DNA from: Siphonodentalium dalli
Lineage: Eukaryota; Mollusca; Scaphopoda; Gadilida; Siphonodentaliidae
Direction of reading: 5' to 3'
DNA length: 64,000 nucleotides
NCBI GenBank assembly: GCA_032622095.1
Contig: CP136067.1
Coordinates: 92,246,707 to 92,310,706, forward strand
A program made the translations under genes and the position numbers. Under the pieces are notes generated by a model. The model was not told the DNA's origin and did not search any database. It worked only from the letters and a program-made list of their open reading frames with translations. Below are positions 34,501-46,019 of this stretch, piece by piece. The first letter of the stretch is position 1; every line of letters starts with the position of its first letter.

Positions 34501-34590
34501 ATGCCCTATTCACTGTAATGGTTATGAGACCACGGCTAAATTTAGAAAGTGAGGGAATAACGACGAGATAATGATTTCTGAATAGGGCAT
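34501..34590. repeat. Inverted repeat ATGCCCTATTCA
   Basis: Perfect 12-bp arms lie at 34501-34512 and 34579-34590. A second pairing of CACGGCTTGAATGTG-type sequence with its near complement follows at about 34657-34768. Together they may be a decayed foldback element. Confidence 0.4.
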
Positions 34591-34929
34591 TACAAGGATA
34601 ATGGTCCCCAACGAGATATTCCCATTGCACGATCTTCAGAATATAATATATAAATATTGCACGGCTTGAATGTGAAAATGTGAAAATAGTCGTCCGAGGG
34701 GAGGAATAAGACTATTCCTTCACCGATGACCACTATTTTGGCATATTCAAAGACAAGCCGTAATATTTATTACATTTTATCGAGCGTTCTCCATGCTGTC
34801 CCAGATCCCGCTTATATTTCATGTATTTCCTTTTCATCGCAGAAAGATTTTAGAATTTTCAGTGCGAATTTTGTTGTCTCTTTATTATTATTTTTTTTTT
34901 GCTGGTAAAATTCTCTTCAATAAATGTCC

Positions 34930-35277
34930 ATGCTTCTTATTATCTGCTTATAATAGACTTTGGTTTAGATTGACAATCTGCTTAGAATCGCCTCAGTTTG
35001 TGTCAACAGTGAACTGAAAATGAAAGCTGTTTAGTCACATTATCGACTCATAATGACTTAACTATAGGTCTATTGTGTACGGACAAAGACACAATTAAGC
35101 CAACTCACGACGTATCAGGAATACGCTCTTTAACATATTTTCTCACTGTGTACCACACCATAAAACGGAATAACGGATATGAGTCCATTATCTGCTTATT
35201 TCGGAATCAAATAACACAGTATGAACCTATTTCATATTATAGGTCGATTATGTGCGTATTTACGCGAGGAAATGTTG
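34930..35277. mobile_element. MITE family A, copy 3
   Basis: It shares TTATCTGCTTATAATAGAC, CTTAGAATCGCCTC, ATCGACTCATAATGACTT, CCAACTCACGAC, CGCTCTTTAACAT, CATAAAACGGAATAACGG and the right end GTGCGTATTTACGCGAGGAA...TGTTG. The left terminus is diverged. A separate stub at 35309-35334 (GTGCGAATTTTCGGGAGAAC, then AGGCTG) is the other family terminus in inverse orientation. Confidence 0.75.
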
Positions 35278-35334
35278 GACACTCACTGGAGTTGCGTTAT
35301 ATGATAATGTGCGAATTTTCGGGAGAACAGGCTG

Positions 35335-35695
35335 GTTTAGTACGTTTTAGTTTAAACATATTTATTTGTCTAATATATATAACACATGATATATGACACA
35401 TACATTGTTTATACAGACAATGGGATTGGAGGACAAGTGCTGACTCACTTATGGGTACCCCCTCTCCCATATGTTATTACACTGAACAATAAATAATTGG
35501 TAATGGCTAAGCAACATGACTAGCAAAAACAAGTTGAACATATATACATATCACCCGTCACCCCCACCCCGAGTTTGTCATAAGTTTGTATAAGTGTTTG
35601 ATTTAAAGTCTGGTTTAGTAAGTACGTACTTATAGATTATTTTCGCATATATTTATCCTCCTTATGCGATTGAAATTAAATGCACATGATAGACG
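35335..35695. other. Gene-free spacer
   Basis: Nothing supported. Confidence 0.4.
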
Positions 35696-35699
35696 TTAA

Positions 35700-35994
35700 C
35701 CCTTTACCCAACAGATTGGCCCTGTGCCAATGCATTCTCTTATATATGCGAGTCGACCAATGCGAGTTTTTTTTAGGCCAATGCATTCTCTTATATATGC
35801 GAGGCGACCTATGGTCGACTCGCATATATAAGATAATGCATTGGCACAGGGCATAACTGTAACTATCACAATGTGGTCAAGGAGCCGGTTCCAATGATAT
35901 CCATATTTGTATGGTTCTATTGAGACAGACCGAAGATATTTTAGGCTGTTGAAGCTTTATTTGGCCGGTTTTGGCCGTTTTGTTGGGTAAAGGG
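35700..35994. mobile_element. piggyBac-like MITE, 295 bp, perfect ends, copy 2
   Basis: TTAA flanks at 35696-35699 and 35995-35998. The ends CCCTTTACCCAACA and TGTTGGGTAAAGGG are perfect inverted repeats of 14 bp (18 with the TTAA). Inside, CCAATGCATTCTCTTATATA occurs twice directly (about 35738 and 35780) and once inverted (ATATATAAGATAATGCATTGG, about 35823), with GTCGAC near the centre. Confidence 0.85.
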
Positions 35995-36274
35995 TTAAAC
36001 AATATAAAATTGTCTGAGCTGATAACACAGGAAATGTGTTTCTGCTGGAAATATATTTACTACGTTCAATTCCGAAAATCGATATTACTAATGCTGGGGT
36101 TCATAGCTATAATGTATGACCTTTGTAAATGAGTTATACGATATAAGAAATTCGTATACAGATGGTTTAATGCTGTTATGTTCTACGAAACGTTGAAATC
36201 GCGATATTGATCTTCGTCTGCTTTATTGGGTTTACTTAGACCGACTTCATTCACGTACAATCCGGTTCCATTTA

Positions 36275-36487
36275 CAGTGATGCCCTAAGTAATCGACCCC
36301 TTAACCACAGCAGAATTATGGGTAACTTTTCAGGATTTAGTCGGAAATATGGCTTGTTGCCATTCATCGGAAAGCTCTCGGGGAAAGCTTTCCGATGCAT
36401 GGCAACAAGCCATATTTCCGACTAAATCATGAAAAGTTACCCATAATTATTCTGTGGTTAAGGGGTAGATTACTTAGGGCATTACTG
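36275..36487. mobile_element. 213-bp hairpin MITE (TA-flanked), copy 3
   Basis: It has the same length, ends and centre as the copies at 17676 and 21836 (CAGTGATGCCCTAAG...GGGCATTACTG), with TA at 36273-36274 and 36488-36489. A few mismatches between its arms (for example GATGAATGG against GATGCATGG) show it is somewhat older or independently mutated. Confidence 0.88.
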
Positions 36488-36980
36488 TAAAAGACAGGAT
36501 AGCTACATAAGACTGTCCGGATACAGCTATGCGTATGCGAACAAAATCTCGATTGCTTATAAAATATTTACCATATATGAGCCATGTCACTATACTCACG
36601 GTTATCCGTTCCTTTGTTACATTATTCTTATGCGACCTTGAAGGTTGTTTGGAAATATTAATGAAATTGAACGTCAACGGCATTATGTGACCCAGGTCTA
36701 ATCGACGTTGCTGAAGACACGCCCGATGTTAACTCTGCCATGACCGGAGCTGCTTGAATGTTTGCGAAAACCCTTGCAAATGCATTCTCTTATATATGCG
36801 ATTCTCATATAGGGAGACAGAAATATGACCAAAATCTCGGGCAACCCCAGGGTTTGGGTGTATGTCGCCTCCCAACAGGACTAAAAATGACAGCGATAAG
36901 ACAATCTGAATGTTTATGGAAAATTGATACCCATTTACATTATGTATTATCGTTTCTTAGACATCTGTAGCGCAACAATG
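36488..36980. other. Gene-free stretch with a piggyBac-MITE fragment
   Basis: AATGCATTCTCTTATATATG at about 36780-36800 is a fragment of the 23572/35700 family. No gene was recognised. Confidence 0.45.
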
Positions 36981-37085
36981 TTAACCCTTTCAACCCGAGA
37001 TACCAGAATACCGGTCCAATCCTTATATTCCTATATACCGAGAGACCGGAATACCGTTCCGGAAATCATACTATATTTGACACGA
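36981..37085. mobile_element. Solo left end of the 60136-type piggyBac-like family
   Basis: TTAACCCTTTCAACCCGA at 36981-36998 matches the left end at 60132 (TTAACCCTTTTAACCCGA). It is followed by a short repeat with GGAATACCG words, analogous in position to the tandem hairpin units at 60150-60211. No right end was found downstream. Confidence 0.45.
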
Positions 37086-38011
37086 AATTACAGCACAATA
37101 AACGCACATATCAACTAGATTTGTACTTCTACTTTGCGCACGAGTCACATGTTTACACATGTGACTTTGACAGACACACTGATGACAGATGGTCTGTATC
37201 ATCACGCATGCGCATAGACCTATTTCGATAACAAAGTTCGCTTTTTATCGTCGGTAAAGGGAAGTTTTTCGTTAGAAATGTTGCGACCAAAGCATAAATT
37301 AACTAGAATTGTGCGTCTACTATTATGAGTTCCGAAAATGAAATATTTGAAATCAAGTAACTAGTATGATTGTTTCTTGATGGGAAAAGCGAACCCAGAA
37401 AATGGAAATGAAGTGACTGTTCATCGATGGGTAATCAGTTATAGCGAATACATTGGAGTTATATGTATATGTGAACGTGACAAGTCTTTGTGTCTATAAA
37501 TAGACATGTATTCATATGTGTTCGTCCATATGTGAAAACTATGGTATGGTATGTCATGGTATATCTTTCTGGCTGTAGGCCAATCTAAAATTATATAGTT
37601 GATTGTGTATCCAAAAGTAATATGTTACTAGTATATTGTCTAGTGAGTGAAAGCTACCAAGGTCAGATATGTATGGCATTTCAAATAACTGGGTTGTTAT
37701 TATTTTGTTAAAACCAAAAAATAGGTTGGGGATTAACATTAGATCAAGTGAAAATAGGGGAAGTGAAACAAGGAGGATGGAAATATATCAAAAATCAATC
37801 CAATACAATATTCATTCTGTAATGCAAAGTAAACATATAATATTCCCTATTTATATTCTTCCAATGTAGACTGTTATTTGAATTCATTCATTTCGTGTAT
37901 ACAAAATATATTTTGGCTATCTCAATACGGTTAAGCGAATACAAACATATGGTATACATATATTAATCAATTAAATTTCTTACGTTATATTGATTTAACA
38001 AGTAGTGGGAG
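37086..38011. other. Gene-free stretch with a perfect 10-bp hairpin
   Basis: AGTCACATGT at 37143-37152 pairs perfectly with ACATGTGACT at 37157-37166 across a 4-base loop. No gene was recognised. Confidence 0.4.
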
Positions 38012-38840
38012 TTACTTGCACAATTTGTTAATGTCTTTGGATCTGTAGATCATTGACTTAGGAACTGTCTTGGTTTTCGTCAAGAACACTTTACCATCCT
38101 TCGTCCAGTAGGAGAACAATTCCATTTTTTCTTCTTTCTGCTAATTTCTTTTTAAGTCGATGTCTATATTGAGTTAGATCTTCACCGACGATCACTTTTG
38201 ACTTCCCTTCAAGTCCAAATATGTTTGAGGAAATGTGATCCTTTACGTCATACCTAGCGAAGGAACATATGCAGATTACAGCCTGTTCTGTCCTTGTGGG
38301 TTCATCGCCGAGCTGTATGGATTTTGTCTGGGCCCAGAGGATGGGAACGATTAATATCACTGATGTTACATTTATATTCAGTTCGTCCTTGCATAATTTT
38401 GTAATAAGTTCACTTAATGGAATTTCTCTTGAATTTTCGCATTTTATCGGTCATGTGAATTTGTAAATCTATAATGAAACCCCAGCCATGCTGCTCTCCA
38501 TCTTTGTGTTCGTCTTCAACAAAATCCACCATACAGTTAACAATGAGATTTTGAATTTAGTGAAATTCGTCTCCAAATTGTTAAATTTTCCCACGAGTAT
38601 TGAATATTGGGTTGTTAGGCAATTCATTTCAGAATTGACATCTCCTATTTCTTTAGACTTTTTTTTACTCAACATTTGTAGTGATGGCTTGTACACTGTT
38701 TTTATAGAGTATTTCTAGGGTTTTGTTAAATTCTGTGATTATTTTTTCTTGGAATGTTTTTTTTGTGCTTTTGTTTCGAAAGAGGATTTCAGAGCTTTTT
38801 CAACAATTTTCTCCATGGCACCTATGTGGTGCTGATCTGC
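38012..38840 (-). pseudogene. Decayed LINE ORF1 protein (RRM and C-terminal domain)
   Basis: Read on the minus strand, ORF1-type landmarks appear in order but in alternating frames. First comes a charged, coiled-coil-like part (KEIGDVNSEMNCLTTQYSIL). Next is ELITKLCKDELNIN, followed in another frame by ISDINRSHPLGPDK, the usual 'I..SHRLG' motif. Then come VICICSFARYDVKDHI and VIVGEDLTQYRHRLKKKLAE, and after another shift YWTKDGKVFL...KDINKLCK and a stop at 38012-38014. The protein normally binds LINE RNA. At least three frameshifts and internal stops make it a pseudogene. No endonuclease or reverse transcriptase follows at lower coordinates, so the copy is incomplete. Confidence 0.65.
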
Positions 38841-39317
38841 ATCATAAACAGAGCCTATTCTACACGAACGGTCTCTTCCAGTAGGATTTTCCAAATCCCT
38901 ATTACTTGTACCGTCTTGGGCTTAGGAATTCAAAATCTCTCGCAAATTTTGATGGCGAGACAAGACAGTGGTGAGTTCATCGGTCCGCTCACATGAGTTG
39001 TATTTAGGGTCATTTTGGAATTGAATGCAACAGTCAACATGTGCCACAAATTTAATTATTTTGGAAACATGGTCAATGTGTGGACTTTGAAATTCAACTT
39101 GAATATGATACGAAAAGTATACATGTACTATATAGCGTAATGTGGAGGCCATTAATGATATACTCAATTTAAGAGTACCGGAACATTTACATCTTAGATC
39201 ATTACACTTTTTGTATTATAAAACCCGATGTGTTAACGACTTTCTGTCGCAATGTGGTTCATGGGAACTGGAGGACCTGGAATCAAAATGTCATGATAAT
39301 CATAACACAGCATCATC
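38841..39317. other. Possible further LINE remnant or unique flank
   Basis: The minus frame 38922-39167 continues the orientation of the ORF1 remnant, but no motif was recognised. Confidence 0.3.
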
Positions 39318-40310
39318 AACATCGTCATTGTTATCGACATATCACATGGCATCCAGATTAGTATTTCATGATGGTAATTATCGAACACCGCCATCAATAT
39401 CGTCATCGTTATCGACATATCACATGGCATCCGGATTAGTATTTCATGATGGTAATTATCGAACACCACCATCAATATCATCATCGTTAGCGACATATCA
39501 CATGGCATCCGGATTAGTATTTCATGATGGTAATTATCGAACACCGCCCTCAATATCGTCATCGTTATCGACATATCACATCGCATCCGGGTTAGTATTT
39601 CATGATGGTAATTATCGAACACCACCATCAATATCGTCATCGTTATCGACATATCACATGGCATCCGGATTAGTATTTCATGATGGTAATTGTCGAACAC
39701 CACCATCAATATCGTCATCGTTAGCGACATATCACATGGCATCCTGATTTAGTATTTCGTGATGGTAATTATCGAACACCACCATCAATATCGTCACCGT
39801 TAGCGACATATCACATGGCATCCGGATTAGTATTTGATGATGATAATTATCGAACATCATCATTAATATCGTCATCGTTATCGACATATCACATGACATC
39901 CGGATTAGTATTTGATGATTATAATCCTCTAACAACACCAGCAATATCGCAATCGTTATCGACATATCACAAGGCATCCGGATTAGTATTTGGTGATGAT
40001 AATTATCTAACATCACCGTAAACATCGCCATCGCCGTCGTTATCGACATCATATCACATGACATCCGGATTAGTATTTTCATGATGATAATCATCTAACA
40101 TCACCATCATTATCTCATCACCGTCGTTATCTACATCATATCACATGGCATCCGGATTAATATTTGATGATGATAATCATCTAACATCACCGTAAACTTC
40201 GTCATCGCCGTCGTTATCGACATCATATCACATGGCATCCGGATTAGTATTTGATGATGATAATCATCTAACATCACCATCATTATCGGCATCCGGATTA
40301 GTATTTTAAT
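39318..40310. repeat. Minisatellite, 78-bp unit, about 13 copies, partly in frame
   Basis: The unit includes ATCGTTATCGACATATCACA, TGGCATCCGGATTAGTATTT and GATGGTAATTATCGAACACC. The first six spacings are exactly 78 bp (39343, 39421, 39499, 39577, 39655, 39733), so a frame of 201 codons (39142-39747, +) stays open with a 26-residue repeat (STYHMASGLVFHDGNYRTPP). The minus strand also stays open. A 79-bp step breaks the frame at the seventh copy, and later units shorten and diverge. I treat the frames as by-products, not as a gene. Confidence 0.88.
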
Positions 40311-40754
40311 GATGATTAAATAACAATTCTTCTGCTGCCTAACGTCATACATACAGTTGTAGGATTCGAAGTATTGTGTCGTCATAAAAAAAACTATTGC
40401 TCAGTTTTGGATAGACTATAATGACAGCTACACGGAGAGGTGACTTGGATTTGAACCAAAGATCCCCATGCTGTATCGACCAAAGAGGAGCATGTTATAC
40501 TGCCAGCAGATATGAGACGAGTACTTCTATTATTTTCTTATTTGGTCGTCACAACTTGGGACGGGGTGTCCAACTTCGCGCGAGCTTCACAGATGAAATT
40601 CCAACTCGTAAATATAATTTGCATCTCCTTATTAAAACATTACATTTCCCAACAATTTACATTGGGATATACGTGCATATTAGATGGTGCTGAAGAGCAT
40701 GTGTGGGTTACGTAAACCACACCATGTTGTAATGTGTCTGACCTATTGCTACGA
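40311..40754. other. Gene-free stretch with a tRNA-like box
   Basis: The complement of GGATTTGAACC at 40448-40458 (GGTTCAAATCC) is a good Pol III B box, but no A box or SINE tail could be placed. It may be a SINE fragment. Confidence 0.3.
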
Positions 40755-41118
40755 CAGCCTGTTCTCCTGAAAATAAGCTCACAATGAACTTATTTCAAAA
40801 ACACAAATAAGCCCATATCGGCATTATTTATATCTGATTACGTTGGACATGGACCTAAAATGCGGGTTTTAAAACAATTCAATACCGGACTATTTCCATA
40901 CGAAATAAGCCCATATTGGCATTATTTAATCTATCTTTTTTCATCGACATGACATACCAGATGCACTCTCTTTTTGATGTATTTCACCGCGACTAGCGTC
41001 ATAAAACGGAATAACGGGTTTTAGTCCACTATGGGCTTAACTTATAATCAAATAAGTCCACTATGAACCTATATGATTAACTAGGTCAGATATAGATTAT
41101 GTTCACGAGGATATGTTG
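40755..41118. mobile_element. MITE family A, copy 4 (364 bp)
   Basis: It begins CAGCCTGTTCTCCTGAAAAT and ends CACGAGGATATGTTG. Internal CATAAAACGGAATAACGG and AAATAAGTCCACTATGAACC match the family; the middle (about 40820-40960) carries a local duplication of AAATAAGCCCATATYGGCAT. Confidence 0.78.
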
Positions 41119-41479
41119 GATGCTAAGCCTAAATTACTATTTGCACGCTGTAGTAACTTCACGTGCTTCGTTGACAATTATCATGAGCGCAGATTTACGA
41201 AACGTAAACACGACTGACATTTTTTAAAGAAGCATGACAAATTTCACAGCTCATTCTAACTGTATATTTTCTGAGAAAATAAACAAATGGTTGCATTGGT
41301 TTAGTGTTTTACATTTTAACTAATACAGGTATGTGGTTGCTTGACAAGGCGAAACTCACACCTAGCCCTCGGAAATGACAATAACAAGTCAAAATGGTGG
41401 TCTGGCTGGCTGAATATAAAGCCTTTCCGTTTGTGGACATACATTTAGTGAAAGGAATAATGGCTTACATCCTTCCCGG

Positions 41480-41766
41480 CATATAATGTCCCCATATAAT
41501 GTGGTACATGAATGCATGGCTGTTATAATAAAGGGGAAGATGTCTGCTGGATTCGAGGCTAAATATAATAATGACCAAGGTCCCAATATATCGCAGACAA
41601 ATTGCTCCTCGTTCGCATGAAATGAATTGTGAGGTCGAAGCTGGATCCTGGAGCGATTTAGTGGAATTTTGAAAATAGCTTTTATTTTATTAAAAAGTAA
41701 AATGTGGACATCGTTGGAAATTGACTCCCAAATGAGTTGAACATATATGCCAAAATGGATCATCAT
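41480..41766. repeat. Dispersed repeat shared with 58430-58710
   Basis: The blocks GCAGACAAATTGCTCCTCGT, TGGATCCTGGAGCGATTTAG and GGGGAAGATGTCTGCTGG recur with changes at 58430-58710. The minus frame 41389-41766 includes NEEQFVCDILGPW, vaguely like the C-terminal Cys/His region of LINE proteins. The coding assignment is weak, but the shared origin of the two loci is clear. Confidence 0.45.
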
Positions 41767-41769
41767 CAG

Positions 41770-44385
41770 TTACCGACTATGTACCATACTGAGCGCAGCG
41801 CATGACCGGTTACGTTTCGGCTTGTTAGAGATTGCCGACTACATGCCATACTGAGCGCAGCGCATGACCGGTTACGTTTCGGCTCGTTACAGATTGCCGA
41901 CTACATGCCATACTGAGCGCAGCGCATGACCGGTTACGTTTCGGCTCGTTAGAGATTGCCGACTACATGCCATACTGAGCGCAGCGCATGACCAGTTACG
42001 TTTCGGCTCGTTACAGATTGCCGACTACATGCCATACTGAGCGCAGCGCATGACCGGTTACGTTTCAGCTCGTTACAGATTGCCGACTATGTACCATACT
42101 GAGCGCAGCGCACGACCGGTTACGTTTCGGCTCGTTAGAGATTGCCGACTACATGCCATACTGAGCGCAGCGCATGACCGGTTACGTTTCGGCTCGTTAC
42201 AGATTGCCTACTATGTACCATACTGAGCGCAGCACACGGCCGGTTACGTTTCGGCTCGTTACAGATTGCCGACTATGTACCATACTGAGCGCAGCGTACG
42301 GCCGGTTACGTTTCGGCTCGTTACAGATTGCCGACTACATGCCATACTGAGCGCAGCGCATGACCGGTTACGTTTCGGCTCGATAGAGATCGCCGACTAC
42401 ATGCCATACTGAGCGCAACGCATGACCGGTTACATTTCGGCTCGTTAGAGATTGCCGACTACATGCCATACTGAGCGCAGCGCATGACCGGTTACGTTTC
42501 GGCTCGTTAGAGATTGCCGACTACATGCCATACTGAGCGCAGCGCATGACCGGTTACGTTTCAGCTCGTTACAGATTGCCGACTATGTACCATACTGAGC
42601 GCAGCGCACGACCGGTTACGTTTCGGCTCGTTAGAGATTGCCGACTACATGCCATACTGAGCGCAGCGCATGACCGGTTACGTTTCGGCTCGTTACAGAT
42701 TGCCTACTATGTACCATACTGAGCGCAGCGCACGGCCGGTTACGTTTCGGCTCGTTACAGATTGCCGACTATGTACCATACTGAGCGCAGCGCACGGCCG
42801 GTTACGTTTCGGCTCGTTACAGATTGCCGACTACATGCCATACTGAGCGCAGCGCATGACCGGTTACGTTTCGGCTCGTTAGAGATCGCCGACTACATGC
42901 CATACTGAGCGCAACGCATGACCGGTTACATTTCGGCTCGTTAGAGATTGCCGACTACATGCCATACTGAGCGCAGCGCATGACCGGTTACGTTTCGGCT
43001 CGTTAGAGATTGCCGACTACATGCCATACTGAGCGCAGCGCATGACCGGTTACGTTTCGGCTCGTTACAGATTGCCGACTATGTACCATACTGAGCGCAG
43101 CGCACGGTCGGTTATGTTTCGGCTCGTTACAGATTGCCGACTATGTGTCATACTGAGCGCAGCGCACGACCGGTTATGTTTCGGCTCGTTACAGATTGCC
43201 GACTATGTGTCATACTGAGCGCAGCATACGGCCGGTTACGTTTCGGCTCGTTACAGATTGCCGACTATGTGTCATACTGAGCGCAGCGCACGACCGGTTA
43301 TGTTTCGGCTCGTTACAGATTGCCGGACTATGTGCCATACTGAGCGCAGCGCACGGCCGGTTACGTTTCGGCTCGTTACAGATTGCCTACTATGTACCAT
43401 ACTGAGCGCAGCGCACGGCCGGTTACGTTTCGGCTCGTTACAGATTGCCGACTATGTGTCATACTGAGCGCAGCGCACGGCCGGTTACGTTTCTGCTAGT
43501 TACAGATTGCCGACTATGTGTTATACTGAGCGCAGCGCACGACCGGTTATGTTTCGGCTCGTTACAGTTTGCTGGACTATGTGCCATACTGAGCGCAGCG
43601 CACGGCCGGTTATGTTTCGGCTCGTTACAGATTGCCGACTATGTGTCATACTGAGCGCAGCGCACGACCGGTTATGTTTCGGCTCGTTACAGATTGCCGA
43701 CTATGTGTCATACTGAGCGCAGCGTACGGCCGGTTATGTTTCGGCTCGTTACATATTGCCGATTATGTACCATACTGAACGCAGCGCACGGCCGGTTATG
43801 TTTCGGCTCGTTACATATTACCGACTATGTGTCATACTGAGCGCATCGCACGACCGGTTATGTTTCGGCTCGTTACAGATTGTCGACTATGTGTCATACT
43901 GAGCGCAGCTCACGACCGGTTATGTTTCGGCTCGTTGCAGATTGCCGACTATGTACCATACTGAGCGCAGCGCACAGCCGGTTATGTTTCGGCTCTTTAC
44001 AGATTGCCGAATATATGTCATACTGAGCGCAGCGCACGGCCGGTTATGTTTCGGCTCGTTACAGATTGCCGACTATGTGTCATACTGAGCGCAGCGCACG
44101 ACCGGTTATGTTTCGGCTCGTTAAAGATTGCCGACTATGTGTCATACTGAGCGCAGCGCACGACCGGTTATGTTTCGGGTCGTTACAGATTGCCGACTAT
44201 GTGTCATACTGAGCGCAGCGTACGGCCGGTTATGTTTCGGCTCGTTACAGATTGCCGACTATGTGTCGTACTGAGCGCAGCGCACGACCGGTTATGTTTC
44301 GGCTCGTTACAGATTGCTGGACTATGTGCCACGGGTATGTTTCGGCTCGTTACAGATTGCTGGACTATGTGCCATATGAAGCGCA
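41770..44385. repeat. Satellite array, 62-bp monomer, about 42 copies, with 8-mer higher-order repeat
   Basis: The monomer is GATTGCCGACTATGTGCCAT, ACTGAGCGCAGCGCATGACC, GGTTACGTTTCGGCTCGTTA, CA. Marker variants recur 496 bp (8 x 62) apart: TTTCAGCTCG at about 42065 and 42560, and GATCGCCGACTAC with GCGCAACGCATG at about 42388 and 42885. Left-hand monomers mostly carry CATGACCGGTTACG, right-hand ones CACGACCGGTTATG, so two subfamilies meet near 43080. The last units are truncated (44320-44385). Frames of 60-69 residues inside are artefacts. Confidence 0.95.
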
Positions 44386-46019
44386 TGTGAGGATTCCTTT
44401 AACTCGTTCTAACTGTACATGATCTGAGAAAATAAACAAATACCTGCACTAGCAAAGTAAGCTAGCGTTTCAATGAATCCACTTGTTTTTAAATTTAGAT
44501 TTGTTTTTGGAAGAGTCAGTCATTGAACAATTATTCAACGGATAGCAATGTTTAAATAAGCCATTTCTGCACCACCTTAACATAAAGCTCACTGTAAGAT
44601 AAATATAGGTATCAACATCGAATACAAAACAAAACAGTGAGCTGCGATTTTTTGCGATCTAAGACTCGTTTGTGCCGATTGTTAACCGTGCGCGGAATTT
44701 TGTATTTTGATCACGTGCACGCGAATAGCAATATACAACAAATATAAAACATAAAATGAAGCACATGGAACAACTTTAAATGAACAGGATGTTGGTGTGG
44801 CATGGTAAGAAATCATACATATAATAATGTTTACTTTGTCCGTCTTATCCTTAATGTGCATCATACTGGCTAGAAAATGCTAATTATTTGTTTACATTGA
44901 GAGGGAGTACAGCTTTATTCCTGTTTATTCCTGTTTCAACAATGGGAATTTCACATGTTATGCATGAATAGCAAAACTAACTGACAGCATACATACTATG
45001 ATATAAACACCATCTCTTAACTAGAAACCAACAGAAACCCGATCGCTACTTTAAATGTACTGACTACAAAAATTCCAACCGGACATAGAACACGGAACCG
45101 GATCCATTGCAGCTGCACAGTGACAGTGTAAGCTAGAAATAATACATCAACAACGTATATCCATTTATCACATAATTAGCCCCTATATCCTATCCAGCTT
45201 CATATTTTTAGTAAGACCCACGTGTATTATCGGAACGCGCAGTAAGATATTTTCGCAATGATATCGATGTCAATGCCGGAACTTTAGTATTATGTTAATT
45301 ATATTCATATAATTATGCAATTCAATGTGTGTTGGGTTATCTAGTGTTGACTGTCAGATAAACAATGGTGATAAGAGTGGTTGAACAATTTTTTCAGCAA
45401 GAAAAGACACATTTAAAATGGAGCTATATTTTTCCTTGAAGGTGTATTTACTTCCTATTTGCATGGTTGTATAAGGAAAAATTAGTTTCGTTCAAGCCCA
45501 AGCCGTTTCGAGATAGTTTTTCCTTGATAAAATGTAATTATGTGATAAAATGGATCCCATATCCGTCGCAATTCTATCCGATATTTATTAACCTCGTCCA
45601 CTAAATTCGATTCCAGTCTCTCTAAAGCTCGGTCCGAGTCGAATTAAGTGCACTCAGTTAAAACATTTCATTTATAATTGCGACTCATTAGAGATCCTCT
45701 GTTTGTTAAATTCCTATGTGTGATTTAACTTTATTATTTTTAGAGTGATTATAAACGATCATTTCACATGAAAAATATGTCACTTTTAACTAGCGAGTTG
45801 TGTATTCATACACGCTATCGAAATGCATGCGTCATTTGTACAATGGCGATATTATTCGGATTTCTAGTATAAATCAGATGTTTATATATACTGGAATGTA
45901 ATAAACGGAATAATCACTTGGTTGAACTGGAATCCAGGCCTGATTTGACTTTTCTTTCTGGTTTAGTCTGTTCGTCACTAGAACTACTATACTCTCATGA
46001 TCACTTTCGGGTTAATCGA
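44386..46019. other. Gene-free stretch right of the 62-bp array
   Basis: CTCGTTCTAACTGTACATGA and CTGAGAAAATAAACAAAT at 44401-44440 match 41250-41290 on the other side of the array, so the array is flanked by direct repeats. At 45605-45650 an imperfect inverted repeat (AATTCGATTCC against GGTCCGAGTCGAATT) is seen. No gene was recognised. Confidence 0.5.

Noticed and set aside
40421-40520. Possible tRNA gene or SINE (B box complement at 40448-40458)
   Set aside because: Only the B box is convincing; no cloverleaf, A box or tail was found.
41770-44385. CRISPR-like regular repeat
   Set aside because: The whole 62-bp unit is conserved; there are no variable spacers.
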